From contig NZ_JAJQMN010000001.1 in the NCBI RefSeq assembly GCF_028994775.1, positions 248,001 to 312,000 of the forward strand: a stretch of DNA of 64,000 bases, given 5' to 3'. The DNA comes from Promicromonospora iranensis. GTDB lineage: Bacteria; Actinomycetota; Actinomycetes; Actinomycetales; Cellulomonadaceae. The position numbers were made by a program, and so were the translations under genes. Shown piece after piece: positions 18,601 to 26,861 of the stretch. The first letter of the stretch is position 1. Each line of letters begins with the position of its first letter. The notes beneath the pieces were generated by a model. It had not been told where the DNA came from. It did not search any database and was given only the letters and a program-made list of their open reading frames with translations.

Positions 18601-19239
18601 ATGGATCCGACGGTGGTCTACGGGTACTTCCCGGTGTGGTCGGAGGGGAACGACGTCGTCGTCGCGCACCACGGCGACCTCGCCGGCATCGGGGCGCCCG
18701 ACGGCGGGTCAGGTGGTGTCGCCGGGACGGAACGGCTGCGGTTCCACTTCCCGCGGCAGCGTCGGGACCGGCACCTGTGTCTCGCGGACTTCGTGCGGCC
18801 TCGGTCGTGGGTCGAGGAAACCGGGCGGTTCGACGTGATGCCGGTGCAGCTGGTGACCGTCGGTGACTCCGTGTCCGCGCACACCGCGAAGCTGTTCGAG
18901 GCGAACAAGTACCGCGAGTACATGGAGCTGCACGGGCTGTCCGTGCAGCTGACCGAGGCGCTTGCCGAGTTCTGGCACGCGCGGGTGCGGTCGGAGCTCG
19001 GGTTCGCCTCGGAGGAGCCGGCCACCGTGGAGGGGATGTTCAAGCTGGAGTACCGCGGGGCGCGGATGTCGCTCGGGTACCCAGCGTGCCCCGACATGGA
19101 GGACCGGCACAAGGTGGTGGAGCTGCTGCGGCCGGAGCGAGTCGGGGTGACTCTGTCGGACGAGCTGCAGCTGCACCCGGAGCAGTCGACGGATGCGTTC
19201 GTGTTCCATCACCCGGAGGCGAAGTACTTCTCGGTGTGA
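15634..19239 (+). CDS. metH: Cobalamin-dependent methionine synthase
   Basis: 1201 residues from the GTG at 15634 (E. coli enzyme about 1227). It transfers methyl from 5-methyltetrahydrofolate to homocysteine via cobalamin. Domains in order: homocysteine-binding barrel (residues 15-330; zinc ligands in MNCATG near 240 and GGCCGTT near 306), pterin-binding barrel (350-620), cobalamin cap (650-740), B12 domain with GDVHDIGKNL (His759 as lower ligand), and the SAM-binding reactivation domain (about 890-1201, ending HHPEAKYFSV). All modules are intact. I see no cobalamin riboswitch in the short upstream gap. A 33-base relic of its 3' end recurs at 28918. Confidence 0.97.
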   Translation: MTALPAALPALGERSAALLEAMRTRVVVADGAMGTMIQAANPTLEDYEGLEGCNEILTVSRPDIIAGVHDGFLEVGVDAIESNTFGANWSNLSDYGIDDRIRELARKGAAIARERADVFATPEHPRWVLGSMGPGTKLPSLGHTTYAHLRDTFAEQAAGLIEGGADALLIETSQDLLQAKAAVTGCRQAMAPVEEGGVGQRVAIIVSVTVETTGTMLMGSEIGAALVALQALGIDAIGMNCATGPEQMSEHLRHLSQHAEIPVACMPNAGLPVLGPNGASYPLTPEELAAAHTQFAREFGLGLVGGCCGTTPEHMRLVVEAVGGRPVAERAPVRENAVASLYSATDLRQETSFLAIGERTNANGSKAFREAMLESRWDDVVDIARAQTRDGAHLLDVCVDYVGRDGVADVRDVVSRLASASTLPLVIDSTEPAVIRAGLELLGGRGVVNSVNFEDGDGPTSRFGRIMPAVVEHGAAVVALTIDEEGQARTADHKVAIASRLIDTLVNDWGMRVDDIIVDALTFPIATGQEETRRDAIETIEAIREITRKYPGVHTTLGVSNVSFGLNPAARAVLNSVFLHEATEAGLDSAIVHAAKILPLASIPDEQRQTALDLVWDKREWDADGNLTYDPLSKLLDLFEGVDAGAIRDARAAELAGLPIGERLARRIIDGARKGLEPDIEEALGDGMKALDIVNDHLLEGMKVVGELFGKGEMQLPFVLQSAEVMKAAVALLEPHMEKVEGDQTKGTIVLATVRGDVHDIGKNLVDIILTNNGYKVVNIGIKQPVSAMIDAALEHDADVIGMSGLLVKSTVVMKENLEELASRGYDKRWPVLLGGAALTRTYVEDDLAGQFPGVVRYAKDAFEGLRLMEPLVRVARGASPDDVGLPALKKRRHAVVTVTQTAEEDLPARSDVAADNPVPDPPFWGTRIVKGVQLSEYAAFLDERATFMGQWGLKPGRSSDGASYEELVETEGRPRLAEWMDRILTDQIMDPTVVYGYFPVWSEGNDVVVAHHGDLAGIGAPDGGSGGVAGTERLRFHFPRQRRDRHLCLADFVRPRSWVEETGRFDVMPVQLVTVGDSVSAHTAKLFEANKYREYMELHGLSVQLTEALAEFWHARVRSELGFASEEPATVEGMFKLEYRGARMSLGYPACPDMEDRHKVVELLRPERVGVTLSDELQLHPEQSTDAFVFHHPEAKYFSV
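19207..19239 (+). repeat. metH 3' end, left copy of a 33-bp direct repeat
   Basis: The last 33 bases of metH (encoding HHPEAKYFSV and stop) recur at 28918-28950 with three changes (30/33). The two copies bracket 9.7 kb of accessory genes, the picture left by site-specific insertion into a gene end. No integrase is seen, so this is a candidate only. Confidence 0.6.
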
Positions 19240-19271
19240 GCAAACTACGTCGGTCGCCGAAGTGGGAGCAG

Positions 19272-19309
19272 ACGAAAGGCCGCTCCCCCGGGAGGAAGCG
19301 GCCTTTCGT
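19272..19309 (+). terminator. metH terminator hairpin
   Basis: ACGAAAGGCCGCT pairs perfectly with AGCGGCCTTTCGT (13-bp stem, 12-base loop), 33 bases after the metH stop. Confidence 0.88.
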
Positions 19310-19417
19310 GGGCAGCAACCCACGGCGGTAGATGAACGCCTAGCCCATGAACGCGCTTCACCGCGCTGAACCGGTGCGATGCCCTGACAGACGCCAGCTG
19401 GGGCGCTGGTGGGTTTC

Positions 19418-19462
19418 ATCGATGGGGCGCGGATCGATGGGGCGCGGATCGATGGGGCGCGG
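19418..19462. repeat. 15-bp tandem repeat x3 abutting the ALF gene stop
   Basis: Three exact copies of ATCGATGGGGCGCGG (19418, 19433, 19448) end one base before the TAG of the ALF-repeat gene. Recent slippage; no known role. Confidence 0.9.
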
Positions 19463-22400
19463 CTAGAAGAGGTCGCGGACCCAGCCGCCTACCACCTCAC
19501 CTCCCCTTTCGAGGTTCTCACCGACCCATTCGTGGGTGGCCTCCCCGTTGAGGTACTTGTTCTTGGGGAACACCTTCTTGAGCAAGAATCCGAAGGGGGC
19601 CCCGGCCCCCTTCAGCACCACGTTGATACCGGCCTTGCCGAGCTGGACGTGGAACTCCTTCGTGTGTCGCCCGTATCCGAGCCCAGCGGCGCCGGCGCTC
19701 GCGACGCTCGCCAAGATCGAGAGGTTCGAGAGGGTCGAACCGAGCGCGAGGGCAGTGACGGCGAACGGGAGGTTCATACAGGTGCCCAGCATCGGCGGCG
19801 CGATCAGCCCGGACGCACACAGCCCGATCGCGGCGCTCCCTGCGAGGTCCGCCACCACTCCCGCTGCCCCGAACCACACGGCCGCGTTGTCGAAGTCCTT
19901 CGACAACGCCTGGAGGTCCTCCGCGGTGAACGTCCATGGGCCGATGACCACGGTGCTGCCGTCGTCCTCGTCGTCCGTGCCCGGGTGCGTCCCGTTCTCC
20001 TCATGGTGCCGGAAGACGTCCAGTGCGTGGTTGATCCGCTGAGCGGCCTCCTGGATCGCTAGCTGGACCACGCGGTTCCGCGCCTCGGTGGCCGCTGCAG
20101 CCGCTGCCTGGGCGTCCTGCCCCGCCTGCAGCGCCGCAGCGCGTGCAGCGGTCGCCGAGGACCGAGCGTCATGGGCGTACCCGACCGCGGTCTCGGCCGA
20201 CCCGATCGCCTGCCGAGCCGACCAGTTCGCCGCACGCCGGGCGGCGATCGCGATCGCCGCTGCCTCACGCGCGGCGACAGCGGACGCCGCAGCCGCCGAC
20301 GCGGACGCGTCCGCCGCGGCCGCGTCGTCGGCGGCCGCCTGTGCCGAACGACCGGCGTCGGCCGCCCAGCCCTGCGCCCTCCGCGCCCAGTCCTGCGCCT
20401 CGTCCGCCGCGTTGTTGGCCCGGGCCGCCGCCTCGGAAGCACGTCCCGCGCTCTCCAGCGCCCGGAACACCACCGCCTCGGCGTGCGCGATGGCCGCCCG
20501 CATCGCCGCGACGTGTGCCTCCCGGTCCTGATCGAGCCGGGCCGTGTGGCGCTGGGTCCGGCTCACCAGGCTGTGCTGCATGCCGGCCGAGCCCTCGAGC
20601 GCGATCTGAGCGGCAGCCCGGGTGTACGGCCCACCGGTTCCGAGCAGGCGGAACAGCTCGACCTGGTTGTCCTCCTTGTTCGCTTGCGCCAGCCCCGTCT
20701 TGAAGAACTGGTGGAGTGCGTCGGCGCTGCCGTCGTCCAGCGCCGCCATGGCGGCCGCTCGCACGGCGGTACCCGCACCGTCGAGAACCTGGAAGAGCGC
20801 AACGCGGTTGTCCTCGACCGCCGCCTCCTTCACACCGACCGTCAGGAACCGGCGGACGATGGCGGGGTCGTCGCTCTGCAAGGTCGCCAGCGCCGCCTCC
20901 GCGACCGGCACGGTCGACGTCGAAGCGATCGCCACGACGCTCTCCCGGTCGTCCTGCTGCAGCGCGAGCTCCCGGTCGGCCGAGAGCCAGGCGACGACGT
21001 CCTCATCGGTCCCGGACAGAGCGAACTCGGCAGCGGCCAGGGTCCAGCCACCCGCGCTGGAGGCAAGCAGCCTGGCGGCCGCCCGTCGAGCGATGGCCAC
21101 GGCCTCGCCGGTCGCGCCGTTACCGAGCGCGGCCTCCGCCTCGGCGAGCAGCGTTCGGATCTCCTCCGACGTCACGGCGGCCTGGGTGTGGTCGCGGCTC
21201 ACCCTCGCCATCTGCTCGGCCTCGTCCACCGCGGCGCGGCGCGCCAGCCCGACCGCCAACTCCGTCTCCTCCGCCAGCCGGCTGGCCTCGGCCTCCCGTG
21301 CGGCCGCCTCAACCGCCTTCGCCTCCTCGAGGGTCTTGCTGGCCAGGGTCGCCGCCGCGTGGGCCTGCTCGGCGGCCACCTTGGACCGCTTCGCGTAATC
21401 AACCGCGTCACCGGCGTGATCGGCGGCCTCCTCAGCGGCGTCGGCTGCCGCCTCGGCGTGGTCGGCGGCGCTGTTGGCGGCGTCCCGTGCCGTCCGTGCC
21501 GCGGCTGCCGCCCGGTCGGCAAGAGTCTGTGCGGTGGCCGCTGCACGGACCGCCGTCGCCGCCGCCGCCTCCGCCTCCGCAGCCGCCTGCCGCGCCTCAG
21601 CGGCCTCGGCCAGCGCCATCCCCGCCGCCTCGGCCGCCTGCGCGGCTGCGGTAGCCGACGCCGCGGCATTGGTCGCGGCGCTGGCCGCGGCCGAACCTGC
21701 CGCGTAGGCCTGGCTGGAGGCGGTGGCCGCATGGGTGGCGGCCCGCGCCGCCGTGCGCGCCTTGTAGGCGGCGTCCCGCGCGGCCACGGCGGCGTTCCGG
21801 GCGGCGCCCGCCTTGCTCGCGTCCGCGGATGCCGCGATCGACGTGTTGTACGCGACCGCCGCCGCCCGCCCCGCTGCCGCGGCCGCAGCCGCGGCCGCCT
21901 GCGCCGCCGACGCGGCCCGGCGCGCTGCCGACTGCGCCGTCCGGGAAGCCGCGATCGCGTTGCCCGCCGCCGCGGCGGCACCCTTTGCCGCACGGGCGGC
22001 GGCGGTCGCCGCCCGTGCCGATCGACGAACATCACCCGCGGCTGCCCGGGCCTCGTCCCGCGCGGTCAGGGCGGACTCCCGCGCCCGTTCCGCGGCGTTC
22101 ACCGCGGCGTCGGACATCTTCGTCGCCTCGGCGGTGTACCTCGTGGCCTTCTGGCCCTCCCGCTGAATGATCCCGATCAGCTGGTCGATCGTCGCTGCTT
22201 CCTCGTCCCGTGCACGGGCGATGTACTGGCCGGAGTCGAGGAACGTCTGGATCGCCTGCGGCGAGCCGTCGTCGAGGGCCCGCCGCGCATAGGTCGCCAC
22301 CTGCGGGGAAGCCGACGAGAGAAGCGAGAAGACGGCCACGCGGTCGTCCTCCTCCTGAGCCGTGTACTGCGTGGCGTCGAGGAATGTCGACAGCGCGTCG

Positions 22401-22939
22401 ATCGTGCCGGTGTCGAGTGCCGCGGTGGCCTCCCGCCGCATCGCTGCCCCGCCGGTGTCCAAGCAGTCGAACACCGCGACACGCTTGTCCTCCAGCACCA
22501 CCGTCCGGAAGCCCTCGTTCAGGAACGCCAGCCGCGCGTCGGCGTCGCCGGACAACGCCGTCTCGATCGCGCTCGTCGTCGCCCCTCCTGCCGCCGGCAG
22601 CGCCGCGAACAACCCCGCCCGGTTGTCCTCGTCGATGGCAAGGGGCAGCCGGTTGTTCAGGAAGTCCGTGACGTCGGCCTCCGTACCGGCCAGCGCAGCG
22701 AGTCCCTCTCGACGCACGGCCCGGCCACCGATCTTGACCGCCCACATCGCGTTTCCGCGGTCGGTGTCAGGCAGCCCGGTCTCTGTGAGTCCGTCGGCCG
22801 CGAAAGCGGGACTGGACGCTCGCAGGAATCCACCAGGCAGTATCGAGCAGGCCGCCACCCCGCCCATCAGCTGCAATATCCGACGACGTGTCAGCTCCGT
22901 CGACGAGAGAGCCTGAAATGATGATCCGCGGGTCGACAT
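19463..22939 (-). CDS. Tat-exported ALF-repeat, alanine-rich protein with hydrophobic C-terminal domain
   Basis: 1158 residues. Twin-arginine signal (TRRRILQLMGG, then ASSPAFA-AD, cleavage near 47). Two blocks of four ALF-type repeats of about 45 residues, each ending like DNRVALFQVL or DDRVAVFSLL (about 55-235 and 640-815). Each block is followed by a very Ala-rich, probably coiled-coil stretch (240-585 and 820-965). An acidic linker (GTDDEDDG) leads to a C-terminal domain of about 165 residues with two hydrophobic segments and a basic end. ALF proteins are widespread, poorly understood secreted proteins of actinobacteria, some carrying toxin domains; none is recognisable here and no immunity gene follows. 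Last gene of a three-gene secreted set. Confidence 0.85.
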   Translation of the reverse strand: MSTRGSSFQALSSTELTRRRILQLMGGVAACSILPGGFLRASSPAFAADGLTETGLPDTDRGNAMWAVKIGGRAVRREGLAALAGTEADVTDFLNNRLPLAIDEDNRAGLFAALPAAGGATTSAIETALSGDADARLAFLNEGFRTVVLEDKRVAVFDCLDTGGAAMRREATAALDTGTIDALSTFLDATQYTAQEEDDRVAVFSLLSSASPQVATYARRALDDGSPQAIQTFLDSGQYIARARDEEAATIDQLIGIIQREGQKATRYTAEATKMSDAAVNAAERARESALTARDEARAAAGDVRRSARAATAAARAAKGAAAAAGNAIAASRTAQSAARRAASAAQAAAAAAAAAGRAAAVAYNTSIAASADASKAGAARNAAVAARDAAYKARTAARAATHAATASSQAYAAGSAAASAATNAAASATAAAQAAEAAGMALAEAAEARQAAAEAEAAAATAVRAAATAQTLADRAAAAARTARDAANSAADHAEAAADAAEEAADHAGDAVDYAKRSKVAAEQAHAAATLASKTLEEAKAVEAAAREAEASRLAEETELAVGLARRAAVDEAEQMARVSRDHTQAAVTSEEIRTLLAEAEAALGNGATGEAVAIARRAAARLLASSAGGWTLAAAEFALSGTDEDVVAWLSADRELALQQDDRESVVAIASTSTVPVAEAALATLQSDDPAIVRRFLTVGVKEAAVEDNRVALFQVLDGAGTAVRAAAMAALDDGSADALHQFFKTGLAQANKEDNQVELFRLLGTGGPYTRAAAQIALEGSAGMQHSLVSRTQRHTARLDQDREAHVAAMRAAIAHAEAVVFRALESAGRASEAAARANNAADEAQDWARRAQGWAADAGRSAQAAADDAAAADASASAAAASAVAAREAAAIAIAARRAANWSARQAIGSAETAVGYAHDARSSATAARAAALQAGQDAQAAAAAATEARNRVVQLAIQEAAQRINHALDVFRHHEENGTHPGTDDEDDGSTVVIGPWTFTAEDLQALSKDFDNAAVWFGAAGVVADLAGSAAIGLCASGLIAPPMLGTCMNLPFAVTALALGSTLSNLSILASVASAGAAGLGYGRHTKEFHVQLGKAGINVVLKGAGAPFGFLLKKVFPKNKYLNGEATHEWVGENLERGGEVVGGWVRDLF

Positions 22940-22993
22940 ACGTCTTCCTTCCCCAGGTCTGTCGGTGGTCGAACAGGTCCGTGCTCGAACAGG

Positions 22994-23497
22994 TCACGAG
23001 GAGCGGATCTCGAGGAGGACTGTGCTCTCGCCGACCTCGTCGTCCGTCTCGCCGATCTCCTGGTAGCCGTTCGGCGGGACGTCGTAGCTGACCTCGTCCC
23101 CGTCCGCGGTGATGAGGTCGAAGGTGCTGTCGTAGTTACCGGTGATGACGCCGTATACGGCGGGGATCTCCACGGCGAGGTAACCGGTGCTGCCGGTGAC
23201 CCGGAAGCAGATGACACCGTTGGCCCTGGCGTACACGTCCAGGTTCGCCTCGCTGCTCGCGCAGTCGACGTGCACGATGTGCCCGTCACCGCGGATCAGA
23301 CGAAATCCCGCCTGCTGCAAGGGTTCCGGATAGCTGAACTCCTCGACTGCGTGCGGAGGCAGCTCGTCCGCAGCGATACCGCTCTGGGTCGCGTCCGCGT
23401 CCACCGAGAAGGCGAACAGGGTTCCGACCGCCACCGCGGCGGCGGCCAGCATCCCCAGGACGGCATGCGGTGCGGACCTGGTCATCGTGACGTTCAT
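22994..23497 (-). CDS. Small secreted protein of unknown function
   Basis: 167 residues, ATG at 23497 with AAGGAG upstream. An N-terminal signal sequence (AVLGMLAAAAVAVGTLFAFSVDADA) is followed by about 130 residues rich in beta-branched residues with two cysteines (VDCASSE, GVICFRV), predicted as a small beta fold with one disulfide. I recognise no family. It lies between the pseudo-trypsin and ALF genes on the same strand (54 bases before the ALF start), so the three are probably co-expressed. Confidence 0.75.
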   Translation of the reverse strand: MNVTMTRSAPHAVLGMLAAAAVAVGTLFAFSVDADATQSGIAADELPPHAVEEFSYPEPLQQAGFRLIRGDGHIVHVDCASSEANLDVYARANGVICFRVTGSTGYLAVEIPAVYGVITGNYDSTFDLITADGDEVSYDVPPNGYQEIGETDDEVGESTVLLEIRSS

Positions 23498-23586
23498 TCG
23501 TCTCTCCTTGCGGGTCAAGAGTTCTGGGGCCGGGTGGTGCGGCGGAGTCTTGGTCACGCCGCACCACCCGGAGACAGGGAGGACGC

Positions 23587-25542
23587 CTACCAGCGCCCGT
23601 TGAACAGACCGGTGCCGACCTGGATGTTCTTGAATCCGGTGGCGGTCACGGACTTGCTGTACGTCAGCGTGACCTTCCCGGTGGCGCCGACGGCGATCTC
23701 CGGGTTGACGGACAGGCTGCTGTCGGGGCTGGGCGTGGCCGTCACCGGCGGCAGCGTGGCGGCGGTCGAACCGTCCGCGGCGAAGCCCTGGACCAGCACG
23801 TTGCCGCCCGCGCGCATCGCCAGCGCCACGCGGCGCTGGCCGTCGACGCCCACCCTCGGCTGCGCGGCGACGAGCGACGACAGTGCGACCGGGCCGCCGG
23901 TGCCACCCGAGGTGAACGACCGGACGGCGACCTGGTCGCTCCCGTTCTCGTCGGTGTCCCAGGCGACGGCGAAGTGCCCGTCGTAGTTCGCCGCGACGCT
24001 CACGTCGCGCTGCACTCCGGTTCGGGTCGGGTTCGCGACGAGGGAGAGCAGCTCGGTCCCGCTCGGGTTGAAGATGCGGACCCCCGCGTCGACGTCGCCG
24101 TTTGCGTAGTAGTCCCGGTCCCAGGCGACCACCGCGTTGCCGTTGGCGCCCATGGCCACGTCCGGGTTGCGGTTGGTGCCGCTGGTGCTGACCTGCTTGT
24201 CCCACGCCATGCCGGACCCGACGCTGTTGAAGTAGGCCAGCCGCACCGTGTTCGTCTCCGTGGACCCGAAGTAGCCGTACTCGTAGGCGACGGCGAAGCC
24301 GAGGCCGTTCGGGTCGATGGCGATCCGCGGCGTGATCATCTGCCGGGTCATGGCGGTGTTGACGTCCTGGTCGCCGTTCTGGGTGCCGGCGGAGTCGAAC
24401 GACTTCACCCGCGCCTCGGACGTTCCGTCCCCGTCGTAGTCGGCCATGAATGCCACGATCGCCGTGCCGTCGTTCCGGATGCCGACGTCGGGGTGCCGGA
24501 ACCGCCAGCTCCTGGGCTCGTCGTAGACCGTGACAACCTTCGTGAACTTCGTGACGCCGTTCTGGTAGACCTTCAGCCAGACCCGGGAGTGCAGATCATC
24601 AGTCGGGTCGGCGCCGTCGTCCCCGCGCCAGACCACGGCCGTCCAGGTGCCGTTGTGCGAGACGGCGACCGAGGAGGTGTCCTGGTGGACGGTGGAGGTG
24701 CTGTGCGCGGCCGACCACGTGACCGGGTAGTGGTTCGCCACCAGGTCCAGTGCCCAGTCGCGGACATCGGTTACAACGGTCGCGACCGCCCCGGTGCGCG
24801 TCTCGGCGGGGTCCGCGCCGAAGCACCCGGCCTGCCAGGATCGGCTGCTCACCGCGACCAGGGAGACCTCTCCGGACACCGTGCGCAGCACCGGACCGCC
24901 GGCGTCCCCGGCGCAGACCGCCGCGCCGTCCTGACCGGTCAGGGCCAGGTCATCGCCGGTCACGGCGTCGACGGCGAACCCGCCAGACTTCAGGTGCAAC
25001 GGCGCCCACTCGGTGGCGGTCCGCCCGTAGCCGAGCGCGGTGAACGTGTCGCCCGCGGCGGGCGCGGTCGCGCCGAGCGTCACAGGCGTGACGCCCGAGA
25101 CCGGTGTCTCCAACCGGGCCATCATCAGGTCACGGGACTCGTGCGGGACGAGCTCGGCCACCGCGCGGACGGCACCGGTCGTCGTGGTCAGGTCCGGGCG
25201 CCCCACGGTTGCCGTCACCTGCTGCGCCGGCTTGCCCGACGGCGGGTCACCGGCGCCGGGCGTCGCCTCGAAGCAGCTCGCGGCCGTCAGCACCCAGCCC
25301 GGCGAGACCAGCGAGCCGCTGCAGGCCCGGGTGCTGTCCCCTGTGCCGATGTCCAGCCGGACGGCGAACGTGTGGTCCGCCGAAGGCCCGACGACCGCGA
25401 TCGCTGGGACCGAGGGCGCCACAGCCACCGCGAGCACCGATACCGCGAGCACGGACACGGCCGCCGTCATGCTCCTGAGCACCTCGTCCACCCGGTGCGC
25501 GATGCTCGCACCCGGCCGACGCACGTGGATCTTCGATCTCAT
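23587..25542 (-). CDS. Secreted trypsin-fold pseudoprotease fused to a predicted seven-bladed propeller
   Basis: 651 residues from the ATG at 25542 (GAGGAAGAG upstream). Signal segment at 24-50, then an S1 fold at about 55-295 recognisable by CSGSLVSPGWVLTAA, RDLMMARLETPV and CAGDAGGPVL. The catalytic His is Ser89 (TAASC for TAAHC) and the catalytic Ser is Ala214 (GDAGGP for GDSGGP); only Asp138 remains, so proteolysis is not expected. From about 305 to the end, seven repeats with the pattern PDVAMGANGNAVVAWD suggest a seven-bladed beta-propeller. Likely a secreted binding or adaptor protein. First gene of the three-gene secreted set. Confidence 0.85.
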   Translation of the reverse strand: MRSKIHVRRPGASIAHRVDEVLRSMTAAVSVLAVSVLAVAVAPSVPAIAVVGPSADHTFAVRLDIGTGDSTRACSGSLVSPGWVLTAASCFEATPGAGDPPSGKPAQQVTATVGRPDLTTTTGAVRAVAELVPHESRDLMMARLETPVSGVTPVTLGATAPAAGDTFTALGYGRTATEWAPLHLKSGGFAVDAVTGDDLALTGQDGAAVCAGDAGGPVLRTVSGEVSLVAVSSRSWQAGCFGADPAETRTGAVATVVTDVRDWALDLVANHYPVTWSAAHSTSTVHQDTSSVAVSHNGTWTAVVWRGDDGADPTDDLHSRVWLKVYQNGVTKFTKVVTVYDEPRSWRFRHPDVGIRNDGTAIVAFMADYDGDGTSEARVKSFDSAGTQNGDQDVNTAMTRQMITPRIAIDPNGLGFAVAYEYGYFGSTETNTVRLAYFNSVGSGMAWDKQVSTSGTNRNPDVAMGANGNAVVAWDRDYYANGDVDAGVRIFNPSGTELLSLVANPTRTGVQRDVSVAANYDGHFAVAWDTDENGSDQVAVRSFTSGGTGGPVALSSLVAAQPRVGVDGQRRVALAMRAGGNVLVQGFAADGSTAATLPPVTATPSPDSSLSVNPEIAVGATGKVTLTYSKSVTATGFKNIQVGTGLFNGRW

Positions 25543-25641
25543 ACTCTTCCTCGGTCCCGGGGAACCCGCCGCAGGCTCGGCCTGACGGGCGCGATGCCGG
25601 CGCATCGCCGAGGTCGAGGATGCCCGGGGCGACAGGCCGTC

Positions 25642-25661
25642 GGTTGCAGCATCCTGCAACC
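25642..25661. promoter_or_regulatory. Perfect inverted repeat between LuxR-type regulator and pseudo-trypsin gene
   Basis: GGTTGCAG-CATC-CTGCAACC, 8-bp arms, 100 bases before the pseudo-trypsin start and 51 after the regulator stop. It may be the regulator's terminator, an operator for the secreted set, or both. Confidence 0.55.
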
Positions 25662-25711
25662 CACTGCCGTGGCCCGGGACGCCCCGTCGTCCGTGTCGCC
25701 CTGGAGCGCCG

Positions 25712-26533
25712 TCAGCTTCCGCCGGACCCGATTCCTAGCCGCTCCCGCAGCCGCACCCCGGCCGCGAACCGGTTCGGCGCGTCCAGCATGCTGAGGACCA
25801 TCGCGATCTCCGTGCGCACCGTCCGGACGCTCATCCCAAGCTTGCGGGAGATCTCGTCGTCGGAGGAGCTGGTCAGCATCAGCGCGATGACGCGGCGCTG
25901 TCGCACGGTCAGGTCCACGAGGGCCGCCGTCTCCGCGTCGCAGGGATGCACACGGCTCATCACGACATCCCAGTACCTCCGAGCCGCTGTCAGGCAGGCG
26001 CGGTCCTCGACGTCGATCACGGTCCGCTCGCCCCGGACGAGCGGACCCTCGAGGAGCACGCTGCGCTCGTCGACGATCTTCATCTGGAGCGGCGCATAGC
26101 CGAAGAAGTAGACCGAAGGATCCTCGCCGGCCAGCATGAGCCGGGCGTCGGGATCGAGGCCGGACTGGTGCCACACGCTCGTCATCCGCAGACCAGCTGC
26201 GATGAGGTGCGCGTTGTTCGGGAGGCTGACCGAGAGCTGCTCGACAGAGCCGGAGATGCGGATCGACTCGACGTGCCGCCAGGACCGGGCCGCCTGGGCC
26301 ATCGCCACGTTCATCCGCTGCGCGCCCCGCCCGAGGAACCGCGCGGCGACCTGCTGCCCTCGCTCCAAGGCGCTCACCACCCGGGACCGCTCCACCTGCA
26401 GTCGTGCCACCGCGTCCATGACCCGAACCTCGTGCTCCCGTAAGGAGCCCCCATCACAACCGTACGCGGAGAAGTCCAGGTTCAGCCCACCCTGTACCGT
26501 TCCGCCCGGATCTCTCGCCACGACCACACTCAC
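25712..26533 (-). CDS. Orphan LuxR-type HTH transcriptional regulator
   Basis: 273 residues if started at the GTG at 26533, which has GAGGGGGGA six bases upstream; an ATG at 26551 adds six residues. The C-terminal 65 residues are a LuxR/GerE-like helix-turn-helix (LTVRQRRVIALMLTSSSDDE, then KLGMSVRTVRTEI). The N-terminal 200 residues contain no recognisable receiver, PAS or autoinducer domain. No histidine kinase is adjacent. Same direction as and just upstream of the secreted three-gene set, its most likely target. Confidence 0.8.
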   Translation of the reverse strand: MSVVVARDPGGTVQGGLNLDFSAYGCDGGSLREHEVRVMDAVARLQVERSRVVSALERGQQVAARFLGRGAQRMNVAMAQAARSWRHVESIRISGSVEQLSVSLPNNAHLIAAGLRMTSVWHQSGLDPDARLMLAGEDPSVYFFGYAPLQMKIVDERSVLLEGPLVRGERTVIDVEDRACLTAARRYWDVVMSRVHPCDAETAALVDLTVRQRRVIALMLTSSSDDEISRKLGMSVRTVRTEIAMVLSMLDAPNRFAAGVRLRERLGIGSGGS

Positions 26534-26861
26534 GCGATCCCCCCTCGCCATCGCCCGGTCGTCCGGTGCGTCCAGCACCCGATCGACGCGTGGAAGTTTA
26601 TTACCACGTTCACCTGACCTCGGACCGGACTTTCACCCTGGCTTCTTCCGTCTCGAGCTATGGCGAGAGCCTTCCGCTCCGAGGCAGTCCCAGCGCCCCA
26701 ACCGTGAATGGCCTGGTCACAGGGTTGGACATGCCGAGGCAGCGGAGACTGATCGGTTGCTCCACCAGTTCGCGGCCGACGGGCGTGACCGGGCAGCTCG
26801 GGCCCCCGCGGGATCGGGCGAAACCATGCCACCAGGCAGCTTTCCGTGCGGAGCAGCTCGA
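26534..26861. other. Non-coding gap upstream of the LuxR-type gene
   Basis: About 330 bases without a convincing gene. It contains an A/T-richer patch near 26590-26610 with a weak inverted repeat (CGTGG...CCACG, 26589-26608), probably the promoter region of the regulator. The rest shows no structure I can name and ends where duplicated segment A begins. Confidence 0.5.

Noticed and set aside
19240-19462. Immunity gene downstream of the ALF protein
   Set aside because: Only the metH terminator and three 15-bp repeats are present; no open frame with start and ribosome-binding site.
20171-22921. A 900-codon open frame on the plus strand opposite the ALF-repeat gene
   Set aside because: Product is Arg/Gly-rich without domains; it is the complement of GC-rich Ala codons. 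The minus frame has signal peptide, repeats and a Shine-Dalgarno site.
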